The notes beneath the pieces are model-generated. The model saw only the letters and a list, made by a program, of their open reading frames with translations, searched no databases and was not told the origin of the DNA. From positions 1 through 13,913 of the forward strand of contig NZ_UPZP01000058.1 of NCBI RefSeq assembly GCF_900538805.1: a stretch of 13,913 nt of DNA, in the 5' to 3' direction. This document shows positions 1 to 8,431 of this stretch, piece after piece; within the stretch, counting starts at the first letter, position 1; every line of letters starts with the position of its first letter. The translations under genes and the position numbers were made by a program. The stretch comes from an uncultured Dialister sp. (GTDB lineage Bacteria > Bacillota > Negativicutes > Veillonellales > Dialisteraceae).

Positions 1-8
1 AAAGACGT

Positions 9-332
9 GTTTTCGTCCCCATGTTTGGGGATTCTTTTTTCACTCCGCACTTTCCATGTACGAAAATGGATACAGAATTCCAAAGTTTTCGTCCCCATGT
101 ATGGGGATTCTTTTTTCACCCGCAATCGTTAAAATCAATATTCTTACGAAAATGAGTGTTTTCGTCCCCATGTTTGGGGATTCTTTTTTCACTCCCGAGG
201 GAAAGAGTTAAAAGGAGGAAACCAAAATGGTTTTCGTCCCCATGTTTGGGGATTCTTTTTTCACTATCATGGAAATTATTAAGGAAATCAACAGATTGTT
301 TTCGTCCCCATGTTTGGGGATTCTTTTTTCAC
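9..332 (-). CRISPR. CRISPR array 1 (type III-A), leader-proximal end, truncated by window edge
   Basis: Five 35-bp repeats lie at 9-43, 85-119, 158-192, 230-264 and 298-332, separated by four spacers of 41, 38, 37 and 33 nt. Bases 1-8 are the end of a further spacer, so the array continues to the left. In crRNA orientation (minus strand) the repeat begins GTGAAAAAAGAATCCCC and ends TGGGGACGAAAAC. CCCCA pairs with TGGGG to form a small hairpin, and the last eight bases, ACGAAAAC, have the form of a type III crRNA 5' tag. Four repeats share the same loop; the repeat at 85-119 carries a variant. Transcription should run leftward from the leader at 333-471. Spacer 193-229 contains AAAAGGAGG followed by ATG on the plus strand, which looks like a captured translation start. 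Confidence 0.97.
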
Positions 333-471
333 AGCAGGCCTGGGAAGCCCCACCGTATGGGTTCTCTATTGCCCTTTTGCGGCGGGGATTTCCAATTGAT
401 TTGGATTCTCATATTTTTCTCCTGTCAGCCTTCTGTTTTCTTAGATTCCATGCCTATCGGCGGGGATTTTC
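333..471 (-). promoter_or_regulatory. Leader of CRISPR array 1
   Basis: This 139-bp stretch abuts the first repeat and aligns without gaps to 9112-9250, the leader of array 2. I count about 19 differences by hand, roughly 86% identity. The plus-strand motif CGGCGGGGATTT occurs twice, at 380-391 and 458-469. A stem-loop (GGCCT, GGG, AAGCC) at 337-349 starts four bases from the repeat. The csm6 stop codon is only 20 bp away, so a dedicated array promoter would have to lie in this block or inside csm6. I see no strong -35/-10 pair in it; a weak CTGACA with TCCAAA 17 bp downstream is the best I can offer. It probably also docks the adaptation machinery, by analogy with other leaders. Confidence 0.85.
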
Positions 472-491
472 ATTGTTGGAGTTGTCTCTGT

Positions 492-1841
492 CTATTCACT
501 CTGGCGGAGGCTCTCTATGATTTTATCATTCAGGCTGTCGTAGGTCCATGGAATATCTCTTCCTGTAATCAGCCGGGCCGCTTCATGAAGGAGCGTGATA
601 ATATCCTTAGCCCGCAGGCCACCGGGGATTCCGGGGGATTTGTCCCAGCTTTCTGCTGTAGCTTTCTGTATGGATTCATCATCCAGATTTGTAATTTCAT
701 GGGCCACCAGATTTCTGGTTCTCTCTTCCACCACCCGAAGGCAGGTGAAGATGTGGGTAATCCTTTCGTGTCTGCTGTTTCCTTTCAAATCATTGTTTTG
801 CAGATATTCGCAAATGTGGACGATGGTGCTGAAATATAAAGGACCATCACGGAAGGTGTTTCCCAGCTGTGTTTCCAAGTAAGCAAGAAGTTTGGGATAT
901 TGACGATTCAGCAGGTACCTTTTGACATAGTACTTCACATTTCTTCTTTTTTCGCAGCAGTCATCCAGATGGAAGCAGGTCAGCTTTTCCATGTATTTGA
1001 TTCCCAGTTCCACCAGCACCGGTGACAGCTTCACCGCGAATTCCGGGTACTGCCTTTTCCTTTCACGGAGCTCCATGACCTGGAAATATTCAGAAAAATC
1101 ATCGGGACTGGCAATGAGAGGCTTTCCTCTGTATTGGGAAATGACTTTATTGGCCTGGCGCCAAAGGAGGTCCCTCCGGTACATGGCGTGCTGGAGAAGC
1201 CTTTTCGTATCACCGGAAAAGAGGGTGGGATTCAGCCTGACCAGTTCATAGGCACCGGCGTATTCATAGTTTCTTACAAGGGACTCTATCTGCATGGATA
1301 TCCCATGCCGTTTCAAAAGGAGCAGAGGCGGCTCATCGCAGCGGTTGGGCGCCCCTTCCTCATTGTCTTCATTGCAGTCCAGCATTTCCACCAGTTCTTC
1401 GCTGGTTCGGCAGGGATGGTTTCCGCGGTTTGAACTTTTCTCCGGACTGTGCACCTGGATGGCCTTTGCCTTCGGATAGTCCAGCGCCAGAAGAGCCATA
1501 ACCGTTTTTATCTGGGGCGTGCCGGAGCTCACATTGAGAAGCCATTCTGCCCCTGGATTTTCCTCATAGGCTTTGGCAAAGTCTGCCTGCATTACCGTAA
1601 GGCTTTCATAGCGCTGGGGCTCTGTGATACCGCTTTTGATACAGGAAATAGATGTATGGGGCGATACGGAGCGGATACCCTTGGTATAGCAGGCCATGTC
1701 CTCTTCCTTTTTTTCCATATCCGCCGTCAGGAAAAGGATGACCCTGTCCACGTCATAATGTCTCAGGATATGGAGGATGGCTCCATCGTGATAGCCTCTC
1801 ACCGGATCCGTATCGCCGGCCGGGGTAAAAAGGATACGCAA
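492..1841 (-). CDS. csm6: Csm6, CARF-HEPN ribonuclease activated by cyclic oligoadenylate
   Basis: A 449-aa protein that acts in the cytoplasm as a collateral RNase when Cas10 makes cyclic oligoadenylate. The N-terminal CARF domain (about residues 1-150) opens with LFTPAGDTDPVRGYHDG and contains NVSSGTPQIKTVMALLALD, the usual ligand-binding loops. The C-terminal HEPN domain has R376-N-L-V-A-H381, matching the Rx4H RNase motif. The start is TTG, directly after the TAA of cas6. I chose it because GAGAGGTG lies about six bases upstream and the residues that follow match the CARF strand. The rare start codon may lower Csm6 output relative to the effector subunits. It is the last gene of the operon, and its TAG stop lies 20 bp from the leader of array 1, with no terminator between. 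The ligand (cA4 or cA6) cannot be told from sequence. Confidence 0.93.
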   Translation of the reverse strand: MRILFTPAGDTDPVRGYHDGAILHILRHYDVDRVILFLTADMEKKEEDMACYTKGIRSVSPHTSISCIKSGITEPQRYESLTVMQADFAKAYEENPGAEWLLNVSSGTPQIKTVMALLALDYPKAKAIQVHSPEKSSNRGNHPCRTSEELVEMLDCNEDNEEGAPNRCDEPPLLLLKRHGISMQIESLVRNYEYAGAYELVRLNPTLFSGDTKRLLQHAMYRRDLLWRQANKVISQYRGKPLIASPDDFSEYFQVMELRERKRQYPEFAVKLSPVLVELGIKYMEKLTCFHLDDCCEKRRNVKYYVKRYLLNRQYPKLLAYLETQLGNTFRDGPLYFSTIVHICEYLQNNDLKGNSRHERITHIFTCLRVVEERTRNLVAHEITNLDDESIQKATAESWDKSPGIPGGLRAKDIITLLHEAARLITGRDIPWTYDSLNDKIIESLRQSE

Positions 1842-2603
1842 TTATTTCACCTCTCTGTAAAAGGAAACTTCTGTCTCTGTGCCGCCCATGCCAAGGGCCG
1901 TTTTCATGCCTGTCCCCGCATAGGAGGCAAAGTCTGCCAGCACGGCAGTCAAGCGGGCGGCCATGTCATTTTGAAAGAAGCCGTAGGATACATCACCACG
2001 GAACGCCCGGATTCTTCTTCCCTCCAGGGAAAAAGGGTGCATGTGGAGATGGTAGTCCACCACCTGCATTTCCCCGTCCAGCTGGTCCGCAGTGCGGTCA
2101 GAATCGATGAGGGAGCTGTCGGTATAGGTATTCCATTTGCTTACCAGATTTTTCAATATGAGGTAGGGAAAAGGAAATATGGCATAGCCTCCCTGTGTCT
2201 TGCAGGAAGTGGATGTCAGGAAGCGAAGATGGATATGGTGGATTTTCTCATGGTTCAGCACATATCTGGTCTCTATGTCGCTGAAAGTTTCCTGCTTGAT
2301 GATGCGGAAATGAGAAAGTCCTATGTCATAGTCCCTCTGCTTTAAATGGTAGTGATTTTTGCTCAGCAGCGGATAAATCAGACGTTCAAAGGCTCTATCG
2401 GTGATAGTCTGTATGCGCCAAACCGGCTTTCCTTCTGCCACCGTCACATACTGGCTGTAGGGCCGCACCTGCTGGGTATGCATTTCCTCCGCCCAGGAAG
2501 AATCGGTTCTTTCCATCAGGAGTCCCTGCAGAAGAGAACCCATGGACTGATTCAGCTTTTCCCCCTCCGGAAGGTTCAGTTCAAATTCTACCTGTCTAAG
2601 CAT
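1842..2603 (-). CDS. cas6: Cas6, CRISPR repeat endoribonuclease
   Basis: A 253-aa Cas6 that cuts precursor crRNA inside each repeat, leaving the 8-nt 5' tag that the Csm complex holds. It has the expected RAMP fold signals: the C-terminal glycine-rich loop GTGMKTALGMGG (230-241) and, near the N-terminus, H42 in MHTQQVRPYSQY, which sits where the general-acid histidine of Cas6 enzymes is usually found. The length is normal for the family. The ATG overlaps the end of csm5 by 16 bp and has a ribosome binding site (GGGGAGGAAG) just upstream inside csm5, so translation is coupled. Its placement between csm5 and csm6, rather than at the operon start, is a known type III-A variant. The substrate is presumably the hairpin repeat of the two flanking arrays. 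Confidence 0.93.
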   Translation of the reverse strand: MLRQVEFELNLPEGEKLNQSMGSLLQGLLMERTDSSWAEEMHTQQVRPYSQYVTVAEGKPVWRIQTITDRAFERLIYPLLSKNHYHLKQRDYDIGLSHFRIIKQETFSDIETRYVLNHEKIHHIHLRFLTSTSCKTQGGYAIFPFPYLILKNLVSKWNTYTDSSLIDSDRTADQLDGEMQVVDYHLHMHPFSLEGRRIRAFRGDVSYGFFQNDMAARLTAVLADFASYAGTGMKTALGMGGTETEVSFYREVK

Positions 2604-3757
2604 AGCGCTTCCTCCCCTTCCAGATAGCAGAGCCCCATGAGGTAGTTCACCCCATCCACCTCCGCCAGCTTCAGGGCATGCGGTGAAATTTCCTTATCCC
2701 CCTCATGATGGCCTCTCTTGAAAATATTTTCCATAAGTTTTCTTACCACGTACACCGCATCCTCTTTATTCGGTGCCAGAGCATACACAAGGGTTTTGGA
2801 AATATATCCGGCGCCTCCCCCCAGGACCAGGTCCGCATTCTTGGCGTTCTTAATATCATGAAGTTCTTCCTGCGCATAGGGTTCAAAGGGCTTCTTCAGG
2901 ATTTCATACTGGAAATTGACAAATTCCTTGAGTATGTCCGTGAAATCATGAAAGTCATGAATGCCAAAATGCCCCATGGCTGACTTATCATCGTCAATAC
3001 CAAGAGTAAATTCCAGTGTCGAATCGCCCTGGAGCGTTTCACGAAATAGTGACACCTCATGGGTGCGGGATGTATGAAGGCCCAGGTCTGTTTTCGGCAC
3101 AACGCACAGCCCGCCATTTATCAGCTTGGCATCACTGACCGTGAGTCCTCGGAAATAGCTGTTTACCATGTTGGTTTTTCCGTTTTTATCCGGGGAAATG
3201 GCCGCCTTTCTTTCCAAAGCATCCATGGCACTGCCCATCCTCCGCTGGTTTCCAGCAGCTCTTTTGATATTTTCCCAGTCCTGCCGGTATGCGCCGCGAT
3301 TTCTCAGGATATGATGAGCCAGAATGGCCGTACGGAAAGCCCCTTTTAAGGAGGAACCCGGAATGTAGGGATTTCCCATAGCATCCAGCACAAATCCGGC
3401 GATGTCACCGGGCACGTTATCCCGATTTCCCAGATAGGGCTCCGTGCGAAGGATAGCCCCTTCCTGTTTCATGGCATGAATAATGTTCCCTATACTGCCG
3501 TACTCCCTGCCAAGCCTGTCCTGATGAGATAAATAGCCAAAGAGATTCAGATGGACAGGATTGGCCAAAAGCGCATTGGAGAAATTATCCATAATTCCAT
3601 GGCGGCCAAGGAATCGAATCCATCCTGATTCATCAAGAAAATGCACTTTTCCGGCCCTTTTATCATAAATGTATTCACTCTTTTTAAACTTTTCGCCGCT
3701 CCCCACAAAGACCGGCGACTGACACACCAGTGATACCTTCCAATAATACATGCTCAT
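2588..3757 (-). CDS. csm5: Csm5, Cas7-like cap subunit of the Csm complex
   Basis: A 389-aa RAMP protein that caps the Csm3 filament at the crRNA 3' end and, in studied systems, helps recruit maturation nucleases. Typical motifs are the N-terminal strand with SPVFVGSGEKFKKSEYIYD (about 14-32), the conserved YIPGSSLKGAFRTA loop (131-144) and the C-terminal GGGAGYISKTLVYAL segment. The start ATG shares ATGA with the csm4 stop. A second ATG lies two codons later, so the exact start could be 3751. A GGGGGTG ribosome binding site precedes it. The 3' end overlaps cas6 by 16 bp. Length and gene order both match the family, and I see no frameshift. Confidence 0.93.
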   Translation of the reverse strand: MSMYYWKVSLVCQSPVFVGSGEKFKKSEYIYDKRAGKVHFLDESGWIRFLGRHGIMDNFSNALLANPVHLNLFGYLSHQDRLGREYGSIGNIIHAMKQEGAILRTEPYLGNRDNVPGDIAGFVLDAMGNPYIPGSSLKGAFRTAILAHHILRNRGAYRQDWENIKRAAGNQRRMGSAMDALERKAAISPDKNGKTNMVNSYFRGLTVSDAKLINGGLCVVPKTDLGLHTSRTHEVSLFRETLQGDSTLEFTLGIDDDKSAMGHFGIHDFHDFTDILKEFVNFQYEILKKPFEPYAQEELHDIKNAKNADLVLGGGAGYISKTLVYALAPNKEDAVYVVRKLMENIFKRGHHEGDKEISPHALKLAEVDGVNYLMGLCYLEGEEALCLDR

Positions 3758-4755
3758 TTCGGCACCCCCAGATACAGTCCTTTCCCATAGCGGTACACCG
3801 GATGATTGACTGCCGACGTACTGACATCTGCCACCCGGCCATGGAGGCGGGTAGAAAAGCAGCTCCCCGAGGACAGCATATAGACTGATTTTGTTTTAGC
3901 AGGACTTTCCATGCCCGGCATCCAGGTAAAGCCACTCCGCTGCAGCCAGAGGCCGGCCCCCTGGGACGCTGCTTCCAACTCATTCTCCGCCGGAAGAAAT
4001 ACGGAAAGGACCATCTGGCAGTCTGCTTCCCTATCTTCCAGAAGTTCAGACAAGGTCGATTCGTCCTCATTATCACTGTCAGGGGAAAGAATAATCCCAT
4101 CCTGTTCTTTCCTAAAAGTACCCATGCCACTGGATTTTCTGCCGCCGATTCCCGTCATGCCTGTAAGGCAAATGAGTGATTCCAGCCACTCCCAGTCAGA
4201 CCGGTCCTCCAGGCGCACCAATACATAGAGTCCGGCTGAAGGAGCAAAGAAATAGGAGCCTGCCGAATATGGCGTCCTTGTCCTGCCATTGAAGTGAACT
4301 GCAGAAATGGCTTCTCCGAAAAGGGGCTCCTCCTCCAGAGATGCAGAGCCATAGCGCAAATCATCCACATAGAGCCCCAAATCCGCCGCCTTCAGAAATG
4401 CTCTCTTTTTACTCTTTTTTCGGAAGGATGACATGCTTCTTGCATTTTGCAGGGATTCCACCTTCACCTCCTTAGAAGGGATAGAAATGACCGGCTTTGG
4501 AACGTACCATTCATAGGTTCCGTCCCTCAGATACCAGGGGAGCAAATCAGAAAAAGCGATTTCATCATGGTTCACCTTTTGAACCAGTTTATCCAGCGTC
4601 TGTCCGCCCAGCCGGGCCGCTTCACTGCAGAGGGCACTGAAAAATGTATCCGCCCTGCACAGAGGCTGCACCGCATCCAGTCCTCCCCCGCCGGATGCAT
4701 CGCCAAAATGGACAGGCGCCGTAAATTTCAGGGGAAGGATGATATAGGTACTCAT
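3754..4755 (-). CDS. csm4: Csm4, Cas5-like subunit binding the crRNA 5' tag
   Basis: A 333-aa protein that forms the foot of the Csm effector with Cas10 and binds the crRNA 5' tag. The N-terminal RAMP region begins YIILPLKFTAPVHFGD, and residues 33-45 (CRADTFFSALCSE) match the conserved Csm4 segment in which the first helix follows an ADT/SDT motif. A glycine-rich loop, GIGGRKSSGMG, lies at 202-212. The protein ends in LYLGVPK, similar to the end of other Csm4 proteins. The ATG overlaps the csm3 stop and its own stop overlaps the csm5 start (ATGA in both cases), a clear case of translational coupling. Confidence 0.92.
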   Translation of the reverse strand: MSTYIILPLKFTAPVHFGDASGGGGLDAVQPLCRADTFFSALCSEAARLGGQTLDKLVQKVNHDEIAFSDLLPWYLRDGTYEWYVPKPVISIPSKEVKVESLQNARSMSSFRKKSKKRAFLKAADLGLYVDDLRYGSASLEEEPLFGEAISAVHFNGRTRTPYSAGSYFFAPSAGLYVLVRLEDRSDWEWLESLICLTGMTGIGGRKSSGMGTFRKEQDGIILSPDSDNEDESTLSELLEDREADCQMVLSVFLPAENELEAASQGAGLWLQRSGFTWMPGMESPAKTKSVYMLSSGSCFSTRLHGRVADVSTSAVNHPVYRYGKGLYLGVPK

Positions 4756-5447
4756 AAGGAAGCACTTTCAAACCGGCTGGCCAGTTCTTTGTCCGGTTCC
4801 GCTTTACCCGTATGGGCATCCACCCTGGTCACGGAAAAATCGGAGAAAGCCACCCGTCCATAGCCCCGGGAGCCATGACCGCCCAGGTAGTCCAGCTGGA
4901 GCAGACGGAACCCATCCCGAAGTACTTCCATATCTTCACCGGATTCCTCTTTATTTTCCAGATTGTAAACAAGCTGGAAATCAAACTGCATCCCTGCCGG
5001 TACCCTTTCGATCTGCCTTGGATTGGCTACGCCGGTGGCCCGGTTGATGGTATTTTCAAATTTCACTTCTCCCAGGTAGGTGTCTGTATCCAGACCGGAG
5101 AACTGTTTCACCGATGTGTCTTTTACAAAGGAATCGGAAAACTGGAGGCGGGAGAAAAGAATATGGTTTTTCTGGGCAGAGCCGAAAAGGCGGAGCACCA
5201 CTTCTTCATCATTATCCGGCGAAGAGCCTAAATGACCTCCATTCCTTGTCTTAGCCAGAAGGGTGCGCATTTTCCCTTTCACTGAACTCCCCGGAATAAC
5301 GGGCTGTTTTGTGAGAGGATCCCGTACAAATATGCTGTCCACAGCACCAATGGGAGCATAATCACTGGAACCGCCGATGTGGAGACCCGTTTTCACGGTC
5401 AATACTGCACGAATAATCACCTTTTCCAAAAGCTGTGTCTGTTCCAT
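4752..5447 (-). CDS. csm3: Csm3, Cas7-like backbone subunit and target-RNA endonuclease
   Basis: A 231-aa backbone subunit, present in several copies along the crRNA, that cuts bound target RNA every six nucleotides in characterised Csm complexes. The catalytic aspartate is kept as D37 in APIGAVDS, within the diagnostic GLHIGGSSDYAPIGAVDSIF segment. The VIPGSSVKGKMRTLLAK loop follows at 50-66, and the glycine-rich LGGHGSRGYG at 188-197. The start lies two bases after the csm2 stop, with a GGAGGGAAGGA ribosome binding site inside the end of csm2. With D37 present, RNA cleavage, and therefore switching off of cyclic oligoadenylate synthesis after target destruction, should work. Confidence 0.95.
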   Translation of the reverse strand: MEQTQLLEKVIIRAVLTVKTGLHIGGSSDYAPIGAVDSIFVRDPLTKQPVIPGSSVKGKMRTLLAKTRNGGHLGSSPDNDEEVVLRLFGSAQKNHILFSRLQFSDSFVKDTSVKQFSGLDTDTYLGEVKFENTINRATGVANPRQIERVPAGMQFDFQLVYNLENKEESGEDMEVLRDGFRLLQLDYLGGHGSRGYGRVAFSDFSVTRVDAHTGKAEPDKELASRFESASL

Positions 5448-5449
5448 GA

Positions 5450-5866
5450 TTAGTCCTTCCCTCCGTAAAATTTATGAAATGCCACCAGTGCTTCCACGTA
5501 ACGGGCAAAGTTTTCATAGCGTTCCAGGTTATTGCCGATGCTGTCGATTTCGGCAAATAAGCCCGACTTATCCGCAAAATCCTTCACCGGATTTGATTTA
5601 TTCCGTCCGGCATCTGCCCTGCCAATCTGGTAGGCCAGCTTCACCTTCAGAAATTTGATTTCCATCTGCAGATCCTCCGGAATCGTACCGGAAGCGGATG
5701 ATTTATTCCCGTTCTTGAACTGGTCTATCTTGCCGTTCACCCGGTTCACAGCTGTCAGGAATTTCCTGATCTGGGAGGTCGTCACCATTTTGGAGCCATT
5801 GTTTTTCTGCGCTTCTTCGCTTAATGCACGCATGACCTTGTCAGCCCGATCTACATAGTTATCCAT
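5450..5866 (-). CDS. csm2: Csm2, small subunit of the Csm complex
   Basis: A 138-aa, mostly helical, charged protein that lines the inner face of the complex opposite Csm3 and contacts the crRNA-target duplex. Sequence signs are the N-terminal TTSQIRKFLTAVNRV segment, where Csm2 proteins carry a similar TS-I-RK-L pattern, and the basic, lysine-rich middle. The C-terminus, ARYVEALVAFHKFYGGKD, matches the usual aromatic YVEA..AYHK..G ending. Its start lies nine bases after the cas10 stop, with AAGGAGG in the gap. The length is typical for the family. Identification also rests on its fixed position between cas10 and csm3. Confidence 0.93.
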   Translation of the reverse strand: MDNYVDRADKVMRALSEEAQKNNGSKMVTTSQIRKFLTAVNRVNGKIDQFKNGNKSSASGTIPEDLQMEIKFLKVKLAYQIGRADAGRNKSNPVKDFADKSGLFAEIDSIGNNLERYENFARYVEALVAFHKFYGGKD

Positions 5867-5875
5867 AATTCCTCC

Positions 5876-8380
5876 TTATTTATCCCGCATGCGGTAAATC
5901 ACAAGACGAAGTGCCGTTTCCAATTCTTTCCGGTCTTCCCCGGAGTTCCTGCCCCACTGGAAAAAGGCATAGCGGACTTCGCTGTAGCACTTTTTCTCCT
6001 CTTCGCTGCATTTCTTTCCTTTGCTGCTTTCCGGGTCCAGCCGGGCGATGGCATAGGCAAAATGGGCCAGATTGAAGGTCGGCTCCTTTAAGATGCTAAG
6101 CATTCGATAAAGAAGGGACTTACCGGCAGGAAGCATGCCGGGCTTTTTCTCTTCATCATTCACACCGGCCAGCAGGAAATGATTCAAAAGAAACTGCAGC
6201 TTTTCACCCCATACTCCATCTTCCAATTCCTTCCATCGGAAAACGGGCACATCCCCTGCCAGCTCATCCCTGCCAAAGAGGGCAATGCTGTCCTTGACGG
6301 TATCATTCCTTTTCTTTGCTTCATCCTCCATATCTCCGGTATCAGAAGCCATGCGTATCACCGGATAGGCAGGTGCAAAGAGACCAAGCCCCGCCGAGAA
6401 GGACAGCTGTCCATTGGTGTATGTCCGGAATGCTCTTCTAAGGTCTACTGCCAGCTCCAGCAAGTCATCCCACGCTCCCGCCAGGAAAATGTCATCGCCG
6501 CCGGAATAAACGATGTGAACAGAGCGGTTTCCTTTCTTTTCATGGAAAAGATAAAAGGGTGCCTGTCCCGCCGGCAATTCCTTCCTGCAGATATGGGAAA
6601 TCATACCGGCAAAGAACATGGATAAACTGCGGGATAAGGAAGCGTAGCGGGAGAGAGTGCCATACCTGCCTGGAAGACCTGCCATAAATACAGCCCCCAG
6701 CCAGTCCACATCGGCCCGAAGGATGCCAAGGCGACGGATACCTTTTTCTTCATCTCCCCCGGACTTCTCAGCTAAATCCGCAAAATCAAGGATTTTCCCC
6801 TCCTCCCTTGCCGCATAGTCTCCTACCCATAGGCGGGTGGCAATGACTTCTGAAGTGGTGGAATCATTCTTACTGTAAATCCGCTCAATCGCCCCGTCCT
6901 TCATATATTCCTTACCTTCTGAAGGCGTCACTGCCTTCAGCCACTGGTCGTGAAAAGGAGCAGGGAGAAGAATACTGTCCGGTTCTTCCCGGTTCAATAC
7001 CACAAAGAAAGTACTTTCTCCGTCGGGATTTCTATCAATTATCATTTTCCCCAGATAGTACATGCCGTTGCACTGCGGGCACACCTGGAGCTTTTCTTCA
7101 TTGTCTCCTCTTTCCGCCATGTAATCGGAAAGGAGGGACTCTTTCAGGGAATGGTGGCACAGGCCGCATTCCTTCATTCCCCTATCCATATCGTTCAACG
7201 GACTGTCCTCTGCCGTCATGAGCCGTACCTGGTCCAAACTGTAACGGACCTGCTTTTTCTCCGCCACCTTCCTGTTCACCCTGCGGAACATAGAGTCTCC
7301 CTCCGCCGTTTCGCCCATGAGTTCCTCCGCACAAACCGGCACCCAGCCCGCCGCCAGATAGAGACTTGTGCCATACAGGAAAAGCAGCCTGTCATTCACC
7401 CTGCGGAAGGCATCCTCCAAAAGCTGCACCGTTTCTTCCGAATCATCGGCCAGCATGTAGAAATGGCCGCCGCCGGAATAAATGAGATTGGCCCGGAAAA
7501 GACCCAGGCGCTGCAGGATTTCATCAATTACATTTTCCAGCACCACCTGCAGATAGAAGGACCGCCCCCGAAGCATACGCATAGCCCCCTTGGTGGGCAC
7601 GCGGTAAATGAATTTCTGGATACCGGAAAAATCGCCGGAAATAAAGAGCATATTTTTCTCCCGGCGATGTTCCTTCCCATGGGTAAAGCAGTAATCCCTG
7701 TAGTTACGGATGCCATGATTTTCAAAATACCGAAGTAGTGATGCAGCAATGGCCGCCGTCATTTTCAAATGGTCATAAAGGGAAATATCCGCCACCTGGC
7801 TCCTGTCGGTGCTGGAAGGGACAAAACTTACCGTATCTTCCAGAATGCGGAGCAGTTCATTGGGCTCCATGTCCTGTGGCGCTTTTCGCTGAAAATTAGC
7901 CTTCAAGTCATTCACAATGGTCCGGTATTTTCCCGGTGCAGCCACGGGCCTTGGACTTCTGACCGGATAATTGGGTTCTTCCCTGGCATCCAGCTCCTTT
8001 AAAGGGAAATAGGACTTGTCTTCCTTTTTCGTTCCTTCAAATACATTGAAAACATTCTCCAAAGATAAAGCAGGGTCAAAGGAAAAGGCTCCTCCCCCGT
8101 CCGCTTCTCTTCGGTCTGCACCGGCGGCAATATTATCCGCCTCATACACCAGGTAAGCCAGGTCATCATCCGCCAGACGGGCACCACTCAAATCCTTCCC
8201 GTGATGATACCGAACACAGCGCAGAATGGCCCTGCCTTCCTCTGTATCTTCACAAAAAGGGCGCAAAAAATCAGAGCCCAAAAGGGAATGGGACCTTTTC
8301 TCTCCCTCGGCTCTGTAGTTTATTTTTCCCACATCATGAAGCAAAGAAGCAATCGCAGCTGTCTTGATTCGATCAACCAT
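5876..8380 (-). CDS. cas10: Cas10/Csm1, large subunit: HD nuclease and cyclic oligoadenylate synthase
   Basis: An 834-aa signature protein of type III systems. The N-terminal HD domain carries H15-D16 in SLLHDVGKI and a second histidine pair in RYHHGKD near residue 60, consistent with single-stranded DNase activity. The first palm domain includes SGDFSGIQKFIY and YSGGGHFYMLA. A zinc-binding set follows: C405-x2-C408 and C434-x2-C437 (CGLC, CPQC). The second palm domain keeps GGDD at 627-630, needed to make cyclic oligoadenylate from ATP, followed by the helical D4 region. The ATG is preceded by GTGAGGTGG and by an extended -10 promoter about 50 bp upstream. It is the first gene of the operon. 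All catalytic signatures I can check are intact, so both DNA cleavage and second-messenger output are expected. Csm6 is the obvious receptor. Confidence 0.97.
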   Translation of the reverse strand: MVDRIKTAAIASLLHDVGKINYRAEGEKRSHSLLGSDFLRPFCEDTEEGRAILRCVRYHHGKDLSGARLADDDLAYLVYEADNIAAGADRREADGGGAFSFDPALSLENVFNVFEGTKKEDKSYFPLKELDAREEPNYPVRSPRPVAAPGKYRTIVNDLKANFQRKAPQDMEPNELLRILEDTVSFVPSSTDRSQVADISLYDHLKMTAAIAASLLRYFENHGIRNYRDYCFTHGKEHRREKNMLFISGDFSGIQKFIYRVPTKGAMRMLRGRSFYLQVVLENVIDEILQRLGLFRANLIYSGGGHFYMLADDSEETVQLLEDAFRRVNDRLLFLYGTSLYLAAGWVPVCAEELMGETAEGDSMFRRVNRKVAEKKQVRYSLDQVRLMTAEDSPLNDMDRGMKECGLCHHSLKESLLSDYMAERGDNEEKLQVCPQCNGMYYLGKMIIDRNPDGESTFFVVLNREEPDSILLPAPFHDQWLKAVTPSEGKEYMKDGAIERIYSKNDSTTSEVIATRLWVGDYAAREEGKILDFADLAEKSGGDEEKGIRRLGILRADVDWLGAVFMAGLPGRYGTLSRYASLSRSLSMFFAGMISHICRKELPAGQAPFYLFHEKKGNRSVHIVYSGGDDIFLAGAWDDLLELAVDLRRAFRTYTNGQLSFSAGLGLFAPAYPVIRMASDTGDMEDEAKKRNDTVKDSIALFGRDELAGDVPVFRWKELEDGVWGEKLQFLLNHFLLAGVNDEEKKPGMLPAGKSLLYRMLSILKEPTFNLAHFAYAIARLDPESSKGKKCSEEEKKCYSEVRYAFFQWGRNSGEDRKELETALRLVIYRMRDK

Positions 8381-8431
8381 TGTACCACCTCACAGCAATA
8401 CTGATGAGTATATATGTATTAAACTGATTTA

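Noticed and set aside
59..154. TACGAAAATG shared by the first two complete spacers of array 1, with TACGAAAA in a spacer of array 2
   Set aside because: It resembles the crRNA tag but is on the opposite strand, lies at different places in each spacer, and is short enough for chance in A-rich DNA.
156..839. Open frame of 227 codons on the plus strand across array 1 and the csm6 end
   Set aside because: It repeats the translated CRISPR unit (FSSPCLGILFSL) and then runs antisense to csm6.
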